From G025836975 sp048751585 (GTDB taxonomy: Bacteria > Pseudomonadota > Gammaproteobacteria > Burkholderiales > Burkholderiaceae_B): a stretch of 64,000 nucleotides of DNA. This document shows, one piece after another, positions 60,883 through 64,000 of this stretch. The notes under the pieces were generated by a model, which worked only from the letters and a program-made list of their open reading frames with translations, did no database searches and was not told where the DNA came from. The stretch is taken from positions 124,001-188,000 of the forward strand of contig NZ_JAZHOB010000003.1 of the NCBI RefSeq assembly GCF_048751585.1. The letters are read 5' to 3'. Each line of letters opens with the position of its first letter. The first letter of the stretch is position 1. The translations under genes were made by a program, and so were the position numbers.

Positions 60883-60900
60883 ACGTAACACTCTAGCACA

Positions 60901-60944
60901 TTTAGTTCTTCATCAATAATTAATAGTTGTTTTTTAGGACTAAA
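60901..60944. promoter_or_regulatory. Possible HxlR operator in the divergent promoter
   Basis: TTTAGTTCT (60901-60909) and AGGACTAAA (60936-60944) form an inverted repeat with one mismatch and a 26-base spacer in an AT-rich 163-base gap between the regulator and the SnoaL-VOC gene. Placement fits a regulator site controlling one or both genes. Confidence 0.45.
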
Positions 60945-61045
60945 AAAGATTAAATAGACGCTCAATGACAAGGGGAGGGTGGTCGGCGCGGGCAGCGCGG
61001 CTTGCCGTCCCTTCAGTCATTCCATTTCAAATCAGGAGACAAACC

Positions 61046-61993
61046 ATGGATTACGCAGGCGCCAATACGGCACAAGAAGAAGTGCGGCAATCAATCGATA
61101 GTTGGCTGAAGGCGGTACGCGCGCGGGATACAAAAGGCATCTTGTCGCATTACGCCCCGGATGTGGTGGCGTTCGACGCCGTCCAGCAATTGCAGTTCAA
61201 GGGGGTGGAGGCTTACGGCAAGCATTGGGAAGCCTGCCTGGCCATGTGTCCGGGCGACATGGTCTTCGATGCCGGCAAGCTCGACATCCAGGTGGAAAAC
61301 GGTCTGGCGATCGCCCATGGCCTGATCCGTTGCGGCATGAAGGACGATAACGGCGAGGAAAAAGCCTCTTGGATGCGCATGACCTCCAGCTATCGTAAAA
61401 ATGGCGGTAAGTGGGCCATTGTCCATGAGCATTTTTCGGCTCCCTTCGATATGCGGACCAGCAAGGCTTTGTTCGATCTGGATCCGGATGGAGCCAGCAA
61501 GGTCCGTCCGATTCCGCTTGGGATGAGCGCCGTCACGCCGCACTTGGTGTGCGCCGATGCGCTGAAAGCGATCGATTTTTACAAGAAGGCATTTGATGCG
61601 ACTGAAGAGACCCGGCTGGAGATGGCGCCCGGAAAGTTGGCCCATGCCTGCCTGAGAATAGGCGATTCCGCCATTTTCCTGGTCGATGAGGTGCCGGAAT
61701 GGGGCTCCATGAGCCCCAAGTCGCTGAAAGGCTCGCCGGTAAGCATTCATCTTTACGTCGATGACGCCGACGCGGCTTTCGCCAAGGCGGTCAAGGCGGG
61801 CGCGAAGGAAATCATGGCCGTACAGGATATGTTCTGGGGCGACCGCTATGGGCTGGTTGAAGACCCCTACGGCCATCGCTGGTCGATCGCCACGCATGTG
61901 CGCGATCTGACCCCCGAACAGATCCAGGAGGGGGCGAAGCAAATGATGGACGGTCAGCCCGACTGCCCGGGCGCCAAGGCCGCGGCGTCATAA
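61046..61993 (+). CDS. SnoaL-like / VOC (PhnB-like) fusion protein
   Basis: 315 residues in two modules. Residues 1-125 (SIDSWLKAVRARDTKGILSH, FDAVQQLQFKGVEAY, WAIVHEHFSAPFD) are a SnoaL/DUF4440-type cone fold. Residues about 150-290 (VTPHLVCADALKAIDFYKKA, AIFLVDEVPEWG, GDRYGLVEDPYGHRWSIATH) form a VOC/PhnB-like glyoxalase fold. Start supported by CAGGAG 8 bases upstream. Function unknown; such fusions occur next to HxlR or ArsR regulators and often handle electrophiles or small toxic molecules. Confidence 0.85.
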   Translation: MDYAGANTAQEEVRQSIDSWLKAVRARDTKGILSHYAPDVVAFDAVQQLQFKGVEAYGKHWEACLAMCPGDMVFDAGKLDIQVENGLAIAHGLIRCGMKDDNGEEKASWMRMTSSYRKNGGKWAIVHEHFSAPFDMRTSKALFDLDPDGASKVRPIPLGMSAVTPHLVCADALKAIDFYKKAFDATEETRLEMAPGKLAHACLRIGDSAIFLVDEVPEWGSMSPKSLKGSPVSIHLYVDDADAAFAKAVKAGAKEIMAVQDMFWGDRYGLVEDPYGHRWSIATHVRDLTPEQIQEGAKQMMDGQPDCPGAKAAAS

Positions 61994-62022
61994 GCCGCGG
62001 CCTTGGCATCGCGCGCCGCCGT

Positions 62023-62997
62023 TTACTCGGTGGCCGCCGTGCCGGGGGATGTCGGCGCGACGTCCTTGTCGTCGTTCTTGAAGCGCTGGAACAGCGTGGC
62101 GATGATGGGTCCCGATATGTTGTGCCAGACGCTGAAGATGGCGCTGGGGACGGCGGCAAGCGGCGAGAAGTGCGCGGTAGCCAGCGCCGCGCCCAGGCCG
62201 GAATTCTGCATTCCAACCTCGATGGACAGCGTCTTGCGCTGGGCCACACCAAGGCCCGCCAACTTCGCCAGCCAATAGCCCAGCAGCAGCCCCAGTCCAT
62301 TGTGCAGCACCACGACGGCGAAGATCAGCAGGCCGGTGGTGGCGATCCGGGCCTGGTTGGCGGCGACCACGGCCGCCACGATGGCGACGATGGCAACGAC
62401 CGAAACCAGCGGAAGCGCATTGACGCAGCCTTCGACTTTGTCGCGCAGCAGAGCCTGGGCGATCAGGCCCAGGACGATGGGCAGGATCACGACCTGGACG
62501 ATGGACCAGAACATCGCGGCGGCGCTCACCTCCAGCCATTGGCTGGCCAGCAGGTAGATAAGGGCGGGTGTCACGACGGGCGCCAGCAAGGTGGTTACCG
62601 AAGTGATTGCCACCGACAGGGCCACGTCGCCGCGCGCCAGGAAGGTCATCACGTTGGACGCTGTGCCGCCCGGGCAGCAGCCCACCAGGATCACGCCCAC
62701 GGCGATCTCGGGCGGTAGATTCAGCGCCTGGCACAGAATCCAGGCCAGGCTGGGCATGATGATGAATTGGCCCAACACGCCGATAAGCACGGTTACGGGG
62801 CGCTTGAAGACTTCCGAAAAGTCTTTCTTCGATAGGGTCAGGCCCATGCCGAACATGATGATGCCCAGCAAAGGCACGATGTAGGGCACGATCCAGGTGA
62901 ATTGTTCCGGGGCGAAAAAGGCGAGTATTGCAAACAGCAATACCCAGATGGCGAATGTGTTGCCGACGAAACGGCTCAGGCGGGCAATGGCCTGCAT
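62023..62997 (-). CDS. Bile acid:sodium symporter family protein (BASS)
   Basis: 324 residues, ten predicted membrane helices. Family signatures are GVILVGCCPGGTASNVMTFL (about 106-125) and EVGMQNSGLGAAL (about 250), corresponding to the sodium-binding crossover regions of ASBT-like symporters. In bacteria these often import organic anions such as pantoate or sulfonates; substrate unknown. The ATG at 62997 is chosen because longer readings add a non-membrane arginine-rich tail. Confidence 0.9.
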   Translation of the reverse strand: MQAIARLSRFVGNTFAIWVLLFAILAFFAPEQFTWIVPYIVPLLGIIMFGMGLTLSKKDFSEVFKRPVTVLIGVLGQFIIMPSLAWILCQALNLPPEIAVGVILVGCCPGGTASNVMTFLARGDVALSVAITSVTTLLAPVVTPALIYLLASQWLEVSAAAMFWSIVQVVILPIVLGLIAQALLRDKVEGCVNALPLVSVVAIVAIVAAVVAANQARIATTGLLIFAVVVLHNGLGLLLGYWLAKLAGLGVAQRKTLSIEVGMQNSGLGAALATAHFSPLAAVPSAIFSVWHNISGPIIATLFQRFKNDDKDVAPTSPGTAATE

Positions 62998-63308
62998 GGT
63001 GTGTGTCCTTAGTGTTTTAGGGCGCAGCCGAACCCCGAGTCCACGCCTTGGCATGGAACCCATGGGCGGCAGGGGCCGCAATAGAAGATGGATTTTGTTT
63101 GTTCCGCCGGGCGATGCGAGCAAAGGCGGGGTAATGCGATGCAGGCAAATGTTGCGCGGGGTGCGCGCGAACAAAAAGGCGCAGGCCGAATAAGCCCGCG
63201 CGATGGCGTAAACCCTTATTGTACTACGTTGAACATGCTGATAATGGCGATGGGCTGAAGTTTTCTTCGGCGATAATGCCGTCTACATGAATTCTTCCCG
63301 GCGGTTCG
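62998..63308. promoter_or_regulatory. Divergent promoter region between the BASS gene and the last DMT gene
   Basis: About 310 bases without a convincing gene. An AT-richer part around 63215-63260 probably holds the rightward promoter. No operator or terminator was recognised. Confidence 0.35.
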
Positions 63309-64000
63309 ATGACTAAGCCTCCAGGCCAATTGCTTGCATACGGTTCCCTTGCGCTGAGCATGTCGCTGGTGGGCGCCTACGTGGCGCTTACCAAACCCTT
63401 GGCAATGGTATTGCCCGTGTTTCTTTTGGGATGGCTGCGTTTCGGCATAGGCGGCATCGCGATGCTGCGCTGGCTACGCAAGCCAGCGGGCGAGCGGCCC
63501 CTGTCGTCCCAGACCCGCAAGCTGATCTTCCTGGAGTCCTTTCTGGGCAACTTCCTGTTCACGCTGTGCATGATCATGGGCGTGAGCCTGACCAGCGCGG
63601 TGTCGGCCGGCGTGATCATGTCCGCCATTCCGGCCATGGTCGCGCTGATGAGCTGGATTTTTCTAAAAGAGGAAATCGGTCCCCGGGTATGGGCGGCGGT
63701 GGCTTGCGGCGCCCTGGGCATAGGCCTGTTGTCGCTGGCCCAGGCCGGCGAGCCGGGCCAGCCAGGCGATTCGAAAGAGGGGTTGGCCTGGCTGGGCAAT
63801 GTGCTGATCTTCGGCGCCGTCCTGTGCGAAGCGTCTTATGCGGTCATCGGCAAGAAGCTGACCGCGGTGATGAGCCCCAAGCGCATCAGCGCCGTCATCA
63901 ATTTATGGGGCTTCGCGCTGATGACGCCTTTCGGGCTGTATACGGCGCTGCATTTCGATTTCACGGCGGTGCGCATCGAAATGTGGGCCTTGCTGCTTTT
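63309..64000 (+). CDS. DMT superfamily (EamA) transporter, 3' end beyond the window
   Basis: About 230 residues are visible from ATG 63309 to the right edge. Hydrophobic helices alternate (LLAYGSLALSMSLVGAYVAL, FLGNFLFTLCMIMGVSL, NVLIFGAVLCEASYAVIGKK) in the two-repeat EamA pattern, with the typical SAIPAMVALMSWIFLKEE at the end of the first repeat. Probably an exporter of amino acids or related metabolites. Confidence 0.85.
   Translation, partial: MTKPPGQLLAYGSLALSMSLVGAYVALTKPLAMVLPVFLLGWLRFGIGGIAMLRWLRKPAGERPLSSQTRKLIFLESFLGNFLFTLCMIMGVSLTSAVSAGVIMSAIPAMVALMSWIFLKEEIGPRVWAAVACGALGIGLLSLAQAGEPGQPGDSKEGLAWLGNVLIFGAVLCEASYAVIGKKLTAVMSPKRISAVINLWGFALMTPFGLYTALHFDFTAVRIEMWALLL

Overview
The window looks like a chromosomal segment of a GC-rich betaproteobacterium of the order Burkholderiales, most likely family Alcaligenaceae (Bordetella/Achromobacter/Pusillimonas relatives). 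This rests on gene orders I recognise (dapC-dapD-dapE-prmB-yheS; tig-clpP-clpX-lon; low-molecular-weight phosphatase-iscR-iscS-iscU-iscA; prfB with its programmed frameshift upstream of lysS), on protein similarity recognised by eye, and on the abundance of ABC/TRAP solute-binding importers and autotransporters. No database search was run. No phage, insertion sequence, integrase or CRISPR array was seen.

Layout. 1-4646 (minus): an operon with an AhpD-fold protein, an acyl-CoA-dehydrogenase-fold flavoprotein, a rubredoxin and an SsuA/NrtA-type ABC importer whose permease runs off the left edge. 4846-5139: a DUF1330 gene. 5158-11253 (minus): ABC-F ATPase, prmB and the lysine/diaminopimelate genes dapE, dapD, dapC. 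Then come a tRNA-Leu and an lpxL-type acyltransferase. 12768-18763 (plus): the tig-clpP-clpX-lon protein quality-control block. 18764-19487: a gene-free convergent junction with a tetranucleotide repeat and two very large palindromes. Then lexA with its SOS operator, an aromatic/aspartate aminotransferase, uvrB, a tyrosine phosphatase and iscRSUA. 27494-36976: two autotransporters (one huge beta-helix protein, one subtilisin-like protease) flanking a double-domain methylglyoxal synthase. 37001-40390 (minus): prfB, a short-chain dehydrogenase and lysS. After a TDT-family exporter comes a second gene-free convergent junction (41688-42585) with two copies of a palindromic repeat family. Then a C4-dicarboxylate TRAP transporter, a chemoreceptor, an SbcD/SbcC-like (YhaO/YhaN-like) nuclease/ATPase pair, hemerythrin, an AhpD-like peroxidase, a second ABC importer operon, an amino acid racemase, serine acetyltransferase, a frameshifted DUF2007 gene, a DMT exporter, a divergent HxlR regulator/SnoaL-VOC pair, a bile-acid:sodium symporter-family protein and the start of another DMT exporter.

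Most interesting points. (1) IscU has leucine at position 37, where the first of three cluster-ligating cysteines is expected, and the isc operon ends at iscA without hscB-hscA-fdx. (2) A repeat family at 41787-41949 and 42301-42457 has a conserved core of about 87 bp, while its flanking arms differ between copies yet remain self-complementary. (3) Two ~210-220 bp palindromes lie in the lon/lexA junction. (4) A methylglyoxal synthase carries a degenerate second copy of its own domain. (5) The flavoprotein-rubredoxin-AhpD-ABC operon may be an uncharacterised uptake-and-oxidation system. (6) A subtilase autotransporter sits next to a large autotransporter with a related barrel.
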